Shown piece after piece: positions 25,555-34,355 of a DNA stretch of 64,000 nucleotides. A model generated the notes under the pieces. It had not been told where the DNA came from. It did no database searches and saw only the letters and a list, made by a program, of their open reading frames with translations. The position numbers were made by a program, and so were the translations under genes. The DNA is from Pollutimonas sp963706785. Its GTDB lineage: Bacteria; Pseudomonadota; Gammaproteobacteria; Burkholderiales; Burkholderiaceae_B. The number at the start of each line of letters is the position of its first letter. Position 1 is the first letter of the stretch. The stretch lies in NCBI GenBank assembly GCA_963706785.1, contig CAVPNJ010000008.1, positions 1 through 64,000 of the forward strand, in the 5' to 3' direction.

Positions 25555-27341
25555 TCAGGTTATCTTCGTCCTGCCCGCTTGTTGCAGGTTCCACATTTGG
25601 GCGTATCGCCCTCCTTGCAATACCAAGTCGCGATGCGAACCTTGCTCGAGCACTCTTCCGTGATCCAGCACGATGATTTCGTCGGCATCCACAATGGTCG
25701 AAAGCCGGTGAGCAATGATCAGCGTTGTACGGTGTTGTGCAATCTGCTTCAGCTCTTCTTGAATGGCACGCTCAGTGCGAGTGTCCAAGGCGCTGGTCGC
25801 TTCGTCCAGTATCAGTATCGGGGGGTTTTTCAAAAGCGTACGGGCGATGGCCACGCGTTGTTTTTCTCCTCCGGATAGCTTCAGGCCCCGCTCACCGACC
25901 TGGGTTTGATACCCTTCCGGCAGACCCAATACAAAGTCATGGATACTCGCTGCTTTGGCCGCCTGGTAATGTCTTCGTGGTCGCGTCGGGATTACCGTAA
26001 GCGATGTTGTACAGAATGCTATCGTTGAAAAGCACCGTGTCTTGAGGGACAATGCCAATATGGGCTGACGCAGGCTCGCCTGAGTGATGTCTCGCACGTC
26101 TATCCCATTGATCGTGACCGCACCGCGATTGACGTCATAGAAACGAAATAGCAAACGTGACAAGCGTCGATTTCCCTGCTCCTGAAGAGCCTACCACGGC
26201 GAGGGTTTTGCCGGCGGGTATCGCGAAATTCACATCAAACAGAATTTGACGATTGGCTCGTAGCCGAAATCGACGTGCCGAAGACTGATAGCGGCGCGGG
26301 TATTCAAGCGGCCTGGCGCATCTCGCGGTCTGCCACTTCCTCGCCTTCTGCCATCAAGCCGAACATGCGTTCCATGTCCGCCAGTGCATGTTTGATTTCA
26401 CGGTAGACAAAACCCAGAAAATTGAGGGGAGCATATAATTGAGTCAGGTACGCGGACACGAGCACAACGTCGCCGACTGACATGGTGTTTTTGACGACGC
26501 CATCGGCCGAGAGCCACAACAATAGGGTAATACCTATTGTGATGATGACTCCCTGGCCCATATTCAAAAAATTCAGCGATATCTGGTTCTTGACCGCTGA
26601 ATCAACCCACTTACCCAAGTTGCTGTCATATCGGTTCAATTCATATTGTTCGTTGCCGAAATACTTTACGGTCTCGTAATTGATAAGTGCGTCGATGGCT
26701 TTACTGTTCGCTTTGCTATCCAAGTCGTTCATGCTGCGACGGTAGACCATGCGCTTTTCAGTCACGAATAACGTAAATAGCACATACACCGCGATCGTTC
26801 CCAACGTAACGACGGCAAATGTCCAATCGTAGCGCCACAGCAATATGGCGGTCACCATTCCGATTTCCAGCAGGGTGGGCAGTATATTGAACACCATGAA
26901 GTTAAGCAGAAAGCCTATGCCCTTCGTGCCGCGTTCGATGTCGCGACTTAGGCCACCTGTTTGACGTTGCATATGGAAACGCAAAGACAAGGCAAACAAA
27001 TGCTGAAAAAGCTTTGCAGCGATTCGCCGAATCGATCCTTGAGTTACCCGTGCGAACAAGGCATCTCGCAATTCGCCAAATACACTGGAAGCCAGTCTTG
27101 CGAATCCATAGCCAAGTAAAGCCGCAACCGGCAAAACCATCAGAGTGCTCGGCAAGCTGAGTTTATCTACGATGTCCTTCAGAAACAGCGGCAGGATTAC
27201 GCTGGCGATCTTGGCGGCTACTAAACAGGATAGAGCGGCTATTACGCGACCCTTGAATTGCCATACGTACGGCAAGAGCGACTTCAGAGTCTGCATATCG
27301 TTTCGATTAGCAGGTGCCGAGCCTCGGTGGGTAAACTTCAT
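25555..27341 (-). pseudogene. Atm1/HMT1-type ABC exporter, about five frame breaks in this sequence
   Basis: A half-transporter with a membrane domain fused to an ATPase. The membrane part (345 residues from 27341, about six helices) is intact and has the Atm1-family stretch NYETVKYFGNEQYELNRYD. Beyond MFGLMAEGEEV the frame shifts near 26310, 26253, 26160, 26062 and 25980. The pieces give LNTRAAISLRHVDFGYE, FAIPAGKTLAVVGSSGAGKS (Walker A), HIGIVPQDTVLFNDSILYN, LSGGEKQRVAIARTLL and LILDEATSALDTRTE. Atm1-type exporters move glutathione-linked sulfur or metal species. Its position directly upstream of the suf operon, on the same strand, fits such a role. The gene is probably intact in the organism. 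Confidence 0.85.
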
Positions 27342-27510
27342 GTAGCCGGTTCCTTAAGGGACTTGATTAGCCGATAGAACAGCCTTGGAATACAGACTGG
27401 GCGCCGGCAACTGCACATCAAGTCTTCTTTGCGCTGCAAGTAAACAAAAGGGTCAAGTGTAGCAAGCAAAGCTCGTTGGCGTGATCCATACCAATGTTCG
27501 GTTTTGCGGA

Positions 27511-28404
27511 CTAACCTAACTGATTGCGCTGCTGCAACATCACTTCATAGAACGCCTGAGCTGCACTGGAAAGGCTTTTTTCTTTGCGTCGAATCAGATA
27601 CAAAGCACGTTTGACCCGGCTCTTGGAGGACAAAGGGATAATGTTCAGCTGGGGATCCTGAAAATGAAAAAGAGTCATAGCTGGAACAAGGCTGATTCCA
27701 AGGCCTGCCAGCACCAGCCCTTTCACGGTCGCCAAGTGATCTACCTCTAAAAACGATCGTAGTCCGGCAGCGGCCGCCCTATTTGCCAGGCTTTGGCGAA
27801 TGCTGCTATTTTTGCCTAATTGTATGATCGGAAGGTCTGCCAGCTCACGTAAATGCACTGCGGATCGGGACGCCAAAAGGTGATCCTTGCGGCAAACCAT
27901 ATAGAAATGGTCCTCGCATAGGGGTTCAGCAGTCAAGCCGGTCATGTCGAGACCTTTGGCAGCCACGGCTATATCGGCCGTTCCGCGTCGCACCAGATCA
28001 AGGCAAGGTTCAAGCAAGGCATCGTGCAGCTGCAGCTCGATATCAGGAAATTGGGTATGGAACTGAGCGTAAATACCTGGAAGCCATCCTGCCGCCAATG
28101 AGGGCAATGCTGCAACCGATACCCGGCCCCTTCGTTTGGCAACGTGATCCTGCAGGTCTCCCATAACAGTCTCCAGGTCATTCAGAAGCCGCAACGCGGA
28201 AGCATCGAACAATATGCCTTCTGGAGTCAGTTCGACACGCCGCGTCGTCCGGTCGAACAACCGAACGCCTACAGAGTCCTCAAGCGATTTTATGAGAGCG
28301 CTGAATGCTGGCTGGGTTTGATGGCAGCGTTCTGCAGCTCTGGTGAAATTGCGTTCATCGGCCAGCGCTACAAATGCGCGCAACTGACGTGAAGATAAAT
28401 TCAT
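27511..28404 (-). CDS. LysR-family transcriptional regulator
   Basis: A 297-residue LysR-type regulator. The N-terminal winged helix (about residues 1-60) reads MNLSSRQLRAFVALADERNF with CHQTQPAFSALIKSLE as recognition helix and RLFDRTTRRVELTPEG after it. The rest is a periplasmic-binding-like effector domain. It is transcribed divergently from the atuA-like gene across 91 bases, the standard arrangement for a regulator controlling its neighbour. The inducer is unknown; an acid handled by the adjacent enzymes is a reasonable guess. Confidence 0.9.
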   Translation of the reverse strand: MNLSSRQLRAFVALADERNFTRAAERCHQTQPAFSALIKSLEDSVGVRLFDRTTRRVELTPEGILFDASALRLLNDLETVMGDLQDHVAKRRGRVSVAALPSLAAGWLPGIYAQFHTQFPDIELQLHDALLEPCLDLVRRGTADIAVAAKGLDMTGLTAEPLCEDHFYMVCRKDHLLASRSAVHLRELADLPIIQLGKNSSIRQSLANRAAAAGLRSFLEVDHLATVKGLVLAGLGISLVPAMTLFHFQDPQLNIIPLSSKSRVKRALYLIRRKEKSLSSAAQAFYEVMLQQRNQLG

Positions 28405-28418
28405 AAAAAAAGCGGATT

Positions 28419-28439
28419 AATAGATAAACATTTTCTATT
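28419..28439. promoter_or_regulatory. Probable LysR operator
   Basis: AATAGA-N9-TCTATT, a perfect 6-bp inverted repeat inside an A/T-rich 21-bp stretch, lies between the divergent lysR and atuA-like genes. It contains the T-N11-A core usual for LysR-type sites. Confidence 0.6.
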
Positions 28440-28495
28440 TTACTTATTAATTGCCGAAACCTATAGTGGTCGCATATTGAACACCAGGCGAAAAC

Positions 28496-29842
28496 ATGGG
28501 CATTCCACCATTGAGAATAGGCTGCGCGACCGGCTTTTCCGGCGATCGGACTGACGGCGTCCTGCCCGTTGTGGACACACTGGTGCAAACCGGTGGCCAA
28601 GCACTTATTTTCGAGACACTGGCTGAACGAACGCTGGCATTATCCCAGCTTGCTAAGAATCAGAATCCAGAACTGGGGTACGAACCGCTGTTGGTCGAAT
28701 TGCTAAGCCCTGCTTTAGGCAAGTGCCTACAACACGGCATAAAGATAATCAGTAATTTCGGCGCAGCAAATTCACCTGCCGCGGCAAAACGAATTCAATT
28801 ACTTGCAGCAGAATTGGGCCTTCGGGCACCGCGTGTCGCGGTGTTATCCGGCGACCAGTTAACGCAGCCCGAACAACTTGACTTCCTCCGTCACCGATTA
28901 GGCTCCGACTTCGACGCGCTGGACATTGTCAGCATAAACGCTTATCAAGGTGCGGCCGAAATTGCAGAGGCGCTGCTTGCCGGAGCCGACATCGTCGTGG
29001 CTGGCCGTGTAGCTGACCCGTCGCTGGTGGCTGGGCCGGCCCTCGCCCATTTTGGCTGGCAACCCGACGACTGGCATCGCTTAGGCTGCGCCACCATGGC
29101 GGGTCATTTGCTCGAATGTGGCACGCAGGTCACCGGCGGCTACTTTGCTGTTCCCGGACTTAAAGAGGTCCCAGGCATGGAAAGTCTCGGATTTCCAATC
29201 GCCGAAATTCAAGAGTCGGGAATTTTTACCATTGGTAAGGCTGCTAACACTGGGGGCATGGTGACAGAACAGACTGTCAAGGAGCAATTACTGTACGAGG
29301 TCCATGACCCTGGGGCCTACCTGACACCGGACGTCACGGCCGACATTAGCCAGGTGTCGCTTACGACGATTGCCCATGACTGTATTCGCGTCGACCATAT
29401 CACAGGCCGCATTCGCCCCGATGAGCTCAAGGTCAATATCTGCTATCACGGCGGCTGGCTTGCAGAAGCCGAAATCTCTTATGCGGGGGTTCAAGCGGAA
29501 GCCAGAGCCCGGCTGGCGGCAGAGACCATCCAGAAGCGCATAGGAAACCGGCTGAAGCTGCGCATTGACTTAATTGGTTCGTGCAGCATTTTTGCCGATG
29601 ATGGCGGACATTTGTTAAGCCAGCCTCGGCCCAATCAAAGTCGCGATGTGCGCCTGCGCATTGCTGCAGCTCATCGTCAGAAGCAAACCGCCGAACTCGT
29701 ACTGCGAGAAGTGACTGCCTTGTACACGTGCGGGCCCGCCGGCGGAGGTGGCGTCAGGACAACGATACGACCGCGGCTCAACACTGCTTCCAGCCTGATT
29801 CCGCGCGCTCTAGCTCCCGCCAGCTGGTCTTTCATGGAATAG
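28496..29842 (+). CDS. AtuA-family protein (DUF1446, acyclic terpene utilisation type)
   Basis: A 448-residue cytoplasmic protein of the DUF1446/AtuA family, named after a gene of citronellol/geraniol breakdown in Pseudomonas. Family blocks seen are RIGCATGFSGDRTDGVLPV at the N-terminus, the ADIVVAGRVADPSLVAGPAL centre, and CGPAGGGGVRTT near the end. The biochemical reaction of the family is not firmly known. The last 30 residues after GGGGVRTT are unusual. The small partner gene starts six bases after the stop, and a Bug binding protein follows, so the three form one operon under the LysR regulator. Confidence 0.85.
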   Translation: MGIPPLRIGCATGFSGDRTDGVLPVVDTLVQTGGQALIFETLAERTLALSQLAKNQNPELGYEPLLVELLSPALGKCLQHGIKIISNFGAANSPAAAKRIQLLAAELGLRAPRVAVLSGDQLTQPEQLDFLRHRLGSDFDALDIVSINAYQGAAEIAEALLAGADIVVAGRVADPSLVAGPALAHFGWQPDDWHRLGCATMAGHLLECGTQVTGGYFAVPGLKEVPGMESLGFPIAEIQESGIFTIGKAANTGGMVTEQTVKEQLLYEVHDPGAYLTPDVTADISQVSLTTIAHDCIRVDHITGRIRPDELKVNICYHGGWLAEAEISYAGVQAEARARLAAETIQKRIGNRLKLRIDLIGSCSIFADDGGHLLSQPRPNQSRDVRLRIAAAHRQKQTAELVLREVTALYTCGPAGGGGVRTTIRPRLNTASSLIPRALAPASWSFME

Positions 29843-29847
29843 ATGCG

Positions 29848-30228
29848 ATGCCAACAAGTTATATCGACGTTCCCTTGTACCGGCTAGCCCATAGCCGGAC
29901 CGGCGACAAAGGCAATATTTCGAATATCAGCGTCATCTCGTTTAGACCGGAGTATTTCCCCGTTCTTACCAACCAGCTGACTGAAGCGGCGGTTCATAAC
30001 TGGTTTGCCTTCCGGGAGCCAAAACAAGTACAGAGATACCTTATCGAATCAATTTTTTCCATGAATTTTGTCATTGATGGGATTCTGGATGGCGGCGTGA
30101 ATGACGCACTGAATCTTGATGCACACGGCAAGGCTCTATCGTTCTATCTGCTGGATTTTCCGGTACGCATCAATAAAGTGCTGGCCGAAAATCTGCCGGA
30201 CATACACGCGACAACAAACATTATTTAA
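29848..30228 (+). CDS. Small AtuA-associated domain protein
   Basis: A 126-residue protein corresponding to the C-terminal ferredoxin-fold-like domain that is fused to AtuA in many bacteria and separate in others. The family signature LAHSRTGDKGNISNISVI is near residues 11-28 and NFVIDGILDGGVNDALNLD near the middle. The start ATG at 29848 lies just behind the AtuA stop; longer in-frame starts would overlap AtuA and have no family support. The two proteins probably act as one unit. Confidence 0.83.
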   Translation: MPTSYIDVPLYRLAHSRTGDKGNISNISVISFRPEYFPVLTNQLTEAAVHNWFAFREPKQVQRYLIESIFSMNFVIDGILDGGVNDALNLDAHGKALSFYLLDFPVRINKVLAENLPDIHATTNII

Positions 30229-30257
30229 AACCTAACTCAACCCAAAGGAGACACACC

Positions 30258-31229
30258 ATGCCTCACAAAACAATTAAAAGAGCCATTCTTGCGACCGCGA
30301 TTGCGCTATCCATGCCGTTGGTGGCGCACGCTCAGGCATATCCCAATCGGAGCATTACATTCGTGGTGCCGTTCGGAGCCGGAAGCGCAACCGATCAATT
30401 AGCCCGCGCAATAGGTCAAGGAATCACGGAACAAACCGGCCAGGTTGTAGTCATCGAGAACAAGCCTGGTGCCAGCGCCATGATAGGCGCAAGCGATGTG
30501 GCACGCGCGACACCCGATGGCTATCGTGTATTAATTACGACTAATACCTCGCAATCGGCCAATCCTCATCTCTATACAAAGCTCAGTTACGACCCCGTCA
30601 AAGATTTCGAACCTGTCACCTTACTGGGAACCGGTGGGCAAATCATGGTGGTTAATCCTTCGGCATCCGTTAAAACCGTCGGAGACTTTATCAAGTTGGC
30701 AAAAGAGAACCCCGGCAAACTAACCTTTGGCAGCGGCAGCTCCAGCAGCCGGGTAGCGGGCGAATTATTTCAGCAAATGGCCGGTGTGCAGCTATTGCAC
30801 ATCCCGTACAAAAGCAATCCGCTGGTCATCACCGATCTGCTCGGCGGCCAGATCGACATGATGATGGCTGATATGGCTACAGGGCTGCCCCAAGTGAAAG
30901 CCGGAAAGCTGCGTGCGCTTGGAGTCACCACTAGTAAACCGTCGGCATTGTCGCCGGATGTTCCCACGATAGCTACAGCGGGTGTTCCGGGATATGAAAT
31001 GGGATACTGGTTCGCCGCCTATGTTCCCGCCGGAACTCCTGGTGCCACAGTTTCCAAGCTACACGACTTGTTGGTCGCTGCAACTACGCGCAATGCGGCG
31101 ACACAGTTCTATACGCAGACAGGAACTCAGGCGGTAACGTCCACACCGGCCGAGCTTGCAGAATTTCAGAAAGCAGAAACCGAAAAATGGGGCGCGATCA
31201 TCAAGAAAGCTGGCATTCAGCCCACGTAA
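30258..31229 (+). CDS. Bug-family periplasmic solute-binding protein
   Basis: A 323-residue secreted binding protein of the Bug (Bordetella uptake gene)/TctC family, usually the receptor of tripartite tricarboxylate transporters. The signal peptide ends near VAHAQA (about residue 27). The mature start YPNRSITFVVPFGAGSATDQ, then VIENKPGASAMIGA and GQIDMMMADM, are characteristic. AAGGAG precedes the ATG. No TctA/TctB membrane genes are in the window, as is common for these highly multiplied receptors. Its place behind the AtuA pair suggests it binds the substrate of that pathway. Confidence 0.9.
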   Translation: MPHKTIKRAILATAIALSMPLVAHAQAYPNRSITFVVPFGAGSATDQLARAIGQGITEQTGQVVVIENKPGASAMIGASDVARATPDGYRVLITTNTSQSANPHLYTKLSYDPVKDFEPVTLLGTGGQIMVVNPSASVKTVGDFIKLAKENPGKLTFGSGSSSSRVAGELFQQMAGVQLLHIPYKSNPLVITDLLGGQIDMMMADMATGLPQVKAGKLRALGVTTSKPSALSPDVPTIATAGVPGYEMGYWFAAYVPAGTPGATVSKLHDLLVAATTRNAATQFYTQTGTQAVTSTPAELAEFQKAETEKWGAIIKKAGIQPT

Positions 31230-31254
31230 CACGCCTCACTATCTCAAACTAAAC

Positions 31255-31280
31255 AGAGCCCAATTAAAGGGCTCTCTTTA
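31255..31280 (+). terminator. Intrinsic terminator of the atuA-bug operon
   Basis: AGAGCCC (31255-31261) and GGGCTCT (31269-31275) form a 7-bp stem with an A/T loop followed by CTTTA. It lies 26 bases after the Bug gene. Confidence 0.65.
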
Positions 31281-31443
31281 ACCGCTGTGCCTCCGCAATC
31301 TATTGTTACCCCGCATTAGGCCATCTGTACTGGTCCCCGTCAAAACTCCTAATACAATCGGGGATAATGTGAATATGAATCGCGAAAACTTGCGAGTCGA
31401 TTCAAATCATCCCCTAAGTTGCCCTGGATAAACCGGAGACTGT

Positions 31444-31980
31444 ATGGCTGTTTTACCTTTTGATTACGAAACTGCGCTGTCTGCATGCGCTCATGGTGAT
31501 CAAGCTGCGTTTCAAGACCTTTATTTGCACGAGTCTCCTCATATGTTGGCTCTGTGCTTGAAAATGCTCACGCAGCGTTCAACAGCCGAAGACCTTATGC
31601 GCGATACCTTTGTGACGATCTGGAAGAACGCTTCGAGTTATGATCCAGATTTAGGATCAGCGCGTGCCTGGGTTTACAGCATTTTGCGCTATAGGGTTTT
31701 GAACCACCTGAGACGATCGGGGTGCGTGCAACCACCCGAGACACAGTGGGGCGTTAATGACCTAGCCAACGTCGAGGTCGCCGCCGCCGGCTTGTCCGAT
31801 AACGACTTGGTAGAGGTCATGTCGACACTTGATGAACGCCAACGTCGTCCCATCCTTATGGCGTTCTACAATGGCTATACCTACGAACAAATCGCCACAC
31901 GACTACATACTCCCGCCTTCCTGATTAAGGCGCAGGTTAAAGCCAGTTTGCAGCAAATCCAGGAGCGCCAAGAAGCATGA
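31444..31980 (+). CDS. ECF-type RNA polymerase sigma factor
   Basis: A 178-residue extracytoplasmic-function sigma factor. Region 2 is seen as DQAAFQDLYLHESPHMLAL and TAEDLMRDTFVTIWKNASSY (about residues 19-72), region 4 as LDERQRRPILMAFYNGYTYE with the helix-turn-helix QIATRLHTPAFLIKAQVKAS. Its stop overlaps the start of the anti-sigma gene by four bases. The general form (sigma followed by an RskA-like membrane protein) corresponds to the SigK/RskA-like ECF groups. Target genes are not visible in the window. Confidence 0.88.
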   Translation: MAVLPFDYETALSACAHGDQAAFQDLYLHESPHMLALCLKMLTQRSTAEDLMRDTFVTIWKNASSYDPDLGSARAWVYSILRYRVLNHLRRSGCVQPPETQWGVNDLANVEVAAAGLSDNDLVEVMSTLDERQRRPILMAFYNGYTYEQIATRLHTPAFLIKAQVKASLQQIQERQEA

Positions 31981-32972
31981 GCAGTTTGCAGACCTCTGAG
32001 CGCGATATCCTGATTGCAGAATACACCCTTGGCCTTTTAAATCACGAGGAAACCTCTAAAGCGCAACGCATCCTTAGCGACGACCCCCTTGCGGCGGTCA
32101 CAGCATTGCGATGGGAACATAATTTCCTGGCCCTTGTCGACCTCTTGCCGCCCGTTGAGCCGAAGCCGGAATCCCTCGTTCGACTAAAAACAACGTTGGG
32201 CCATGATTCCAGCCCTCCCGTGACACCGCCAGCCTTCGCTATACCGCAGAGCAGCCACAATCCCGCCCATCGCCCGGCATCTACACCAATGGCTCAAGCA
32301 AAAACTACGGAGCACGAGTCGCTTAGTGTCGCTGCGGCATTACGCAGGCCTGAAAATACGGCTAAAGCTTCGGTCTCTGAACCGGCTCGCGCGCCACAAC
32401 TGCAAACGACAAGCCCCCCGCCCATCACGCCACCGTTAGAGAAAGCCCCACAGACTCAGAGCCCACATGAAAAAGGCAATATCTGGTTGTGGCGCGGTGC
32501 AAGCTTGCTCCTTGCGCTAATAGCCATCACGCTCGGCTTAATGCCGGCGAAGCCCGTAGAGCCCGCCATTACCGTGGTGCAGGTCGCGCCAACCCGTGCT
32601 GCTATCTTGCAGGCGCCGGGACAGAGCTCTACACCAGGCTGGGTCGTCACAATAGATCCCCAAGGCAACGTCCTAATGGCGCCACAGGTGCGCATCGACA
32701 TTCCGGCCAGCTCGTCGGTTCAACTTTGGACAAGCAGCAAGAACCTACCGCAACCGCGGTCGCTGGGGTTGATCGATCCTAATCAGTCCGTAACGGTTCC
32801 CGCCAGTCTGATGGGCGAAATAAGCGCTGATCAATTATTTGAAATGACACAAGAACCAGCGGGCGGATCACCTACCGCTAGCCCTTCTGGCCCGATTCTG
32901 TTCATCGGTCGCATTGTCACCTTTGGCAAACCTCTGGCTGAGACTAATCCGAATGCGAACACGGTCCCCTGA
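31977..32972 (+). CDS. RskA-like membrane anti-sigma factor
   Basis: A 331-residue single-pass protein. The cytoplasmic N-terminus (ILIAEYTLGLLNHEETSKAQ and DPLAAVTALRWEHNFLALVD) is the anti-sigma domain of the RskA type, without a zinc motif. A long Pro/Thr/Ala-rich linker of about 80 residues leads to one helix (LLLALIAITLGLMPA, about residues 179-194). The periplasmic RskA domain follows, with GWVVTIDPQGNVLMAP. The extended linker is unusual in length. It forms an operon with the sigma factor. Confidence 0.85.
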   Translation: MSSLQTSERDILIAEYTLGLLNHEETSKAQRILSDDPLAAVTALRWEHNFLALVDLLPPVEPKPESLVRLKTTLGHDSSPPVTPPAFAIPQSSHNPAHRPASTPMAQAKTTEHESLSVAAALRRPENTAKASVSEPARAPQLQTTSPPPITPPLEKAPQTQSPHEKGNIWLWRGASLLLALIAITLGLMPAKPVEPAITVVQVAPTRAAILQAPGQSSTPGWVVTIDPQGNVLMAPQVRIDIPASSSVQLWTSSKNLPQPRSLGLIDPNQSVTVPASLMGEISADQLFEMTQEPAGGSPTASPSGPILFIGRIVTFGKPLAETNPNANTVP

Positions 32973-33019
32973 CACAAAAGCGATTTTGCTCAGAAACACC
33001 ACATACTGGAATCAAAATA

Positions 33020-33436
33020 TCAGTCGGAGGCGGAGCTCCAACTGAGGGCTCCTTGTAGTTTACTGATTGAGTCCAACGGAGCGCTTCGCCTGAAACAAGT
33101 GGGAGACATTCCAGTGAAATCACGAAATGCCGTCGCAAAGTTCGCCGCCGTAGAAAACCCGACCTCGTCTGCGATGGCCTGTATGCCCAGCGACGTTTGA
33201 ACCAACAAGCGCTGCGCGGTTCGCATGGGTTCCTGGCGCAGGAAACCCGCTACCGTCATACCCAGGCGACACTTGAAAATATTGGAGAGTCGCGTCTTGC
33301 TGACTCCAAGCGAGTCAGCCAGTAACTGAAGATTCAAAGGATCTGATCAGCGCCGCGACAAGTTATGTTTTACGGCCCCGATCGGAATCTGATCACGGGA
33401 CTTGTCAACGCCGGAATTGTCGGAAAGAGTGGACAT
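33020..33436 (-). pseudogene. AraC-family DNA-binding domain, interrupted by a stop
   Basis: An ATG at 33434-33436 opens a frame of 29 codons that stops at TGA 33347-33349. The same frame then continues as a complete AraC-type double helix-turn-helix: NLQLLADSLGVSKTRLSNIF, MRTAQRLLVQTSLGIQAIAD and EVGFSTAANFATAFRDFTG, with the usual GMSP ending. Read through the stop, residues 24-40 fit the start of the AraC domain, so the stop is inside it. There is no N-terminal effector domain. It looks like a relic or a damaged short regulator. A start at a TTG behind the stop could still produce a truncated protein. Confidence 0.6.
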
Positions 33437-33536
33437 AAGGCATGCAATGAATAAGCGAAGTCTGCCGGCAAGCGCAGCAGGCTGAGGATCATTGCACCTT
33501 AATTTCATCGCGCAGATTTGTCCAACTATTTATAGA

Positions 33537-33935
33537 CTAGGCGTGCTGTCCGTGTTTCGCGACCGCATCGCCAAGCATTTCTTTTATCGCAGTTAAATCA
33601 TTACGCAAGCTTTGCAATTCGGCACCGGACAATCGCACAGCAGCATCTTGATCATGCGGGACTTCGTGCGTGTCGCCCAGACGGTTACGCGCCCCGCTGA
33701 TGGTAAAACCTTGCTCATAAAGAAGGTCGCGAATCCGCCTGATCAATAAGACTTCATGGTGCTGATAATAACGGCGATTTCCCCGACGCTTGACTGGCTT
33801 GAGTTGCGTAAATTCTTGCTCCCAGTATCGCAGTACATGGGGTTTCACAAGACATAAATCGCTAACCTCGCCTATCGTGAAATAACGTTTGGCGGGAATC
33901 GGAGGCAATGTTACGGGATTTTCGCTAGTGCTCAT
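33537..33935 (-). CDS. MerR-family transcriptional regulator
   Basis: A 132-residue MerR-type protein with the winged helix at about residues 17-85 (RYFTIGEVSDLCLVKPHVLR, YWEQEFTQLKPVKRRGNRRY, YQHHEVLLIRRIRDLLYEQG). A short helical C-terminus follows. A MerR-like gene behind ihfA is standard in Betaproteobacteria, at the end of the pheST-ihfA transcript. No metal-binding cysteine set is present. Its target is unknown. Confidence 0.88.
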   Translation of the reverse strand: MSTSENPVTLPPIPAKRYFTIGEVSDLCLVKPHVLRYWEQEFTQLKPVKRRGNRRYYQHHEVLLIRRIRDLLYEQGFTISGARNRLGDTHEVPHDQDAAVRLSGAELQSLRNDLTAIKEMLGDAVAKHGQHA

Positions 33936-34021
33936 GGGCGGATTGTAAGCCTATTTTTAGGCAAGACGTTGTGAATGGAAGGCGGAAATTCTTAAAGCAA
34001 TACCGCGATGAATAGCAATAT

Positions 34022-34342
34022 TTACTTCGGGGCGGTGACAGCTTTTCCGCCCTGCTCAACAACGCCTTTAAGCTTCTGGCTAGCATGGAAAGTAACAACC
34101 CTGCGCGCGGCAATTGGAATAACCTCGCCCGTTTTCGGATTACGGCCCGGGCGTGGCGGCTTGTCGCGGACTTGAAAATTACCGAACCCAGACAACTTTA
34201 CCTCGACACCACGCGCCAGCGATTCACGGATCTCTTCGAAAAATGTATCGACGATATCCTTGGCTTCACGTTTATTCAAACCAACCCGGTCGAATAAAAG
34301 CTCGGCAAGTTCGGCTTTGGTGAGGGTACGTTCCGTATTCAT
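34022..34342 (-). CDS. ihfA: Integration host factor subunit alpha
   Basis: A 106-residue DNA-bending protein of the HU/IHF family. TLTKAELAELLFDRVGLNKR at the N-terminus, EVKLSGFGNFQVRDKPPRPG with the DNA-intercalating proline, and RNPKTGEVIPIAARRVVTF are the typical blocks of IhfA. It lies 13 bases behind pheT, its usual partner gene. IHF is also the usual helper for sigma-54 promoters such as the one before glnK in this window. Confidence 0.95.
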   Translation of the reverse strand: MNTERTLTKAELAELLFDRVGLNKREAKDIVDTFFEEIRESLARGVEVKLSGFGNFQVRDKPPRPGRNPKTGEVIPIAARRVVTFHASQKLKGVVEQGGKAVTAPK

Positions 34343-34355
34343 TCTCTGTTACTCC

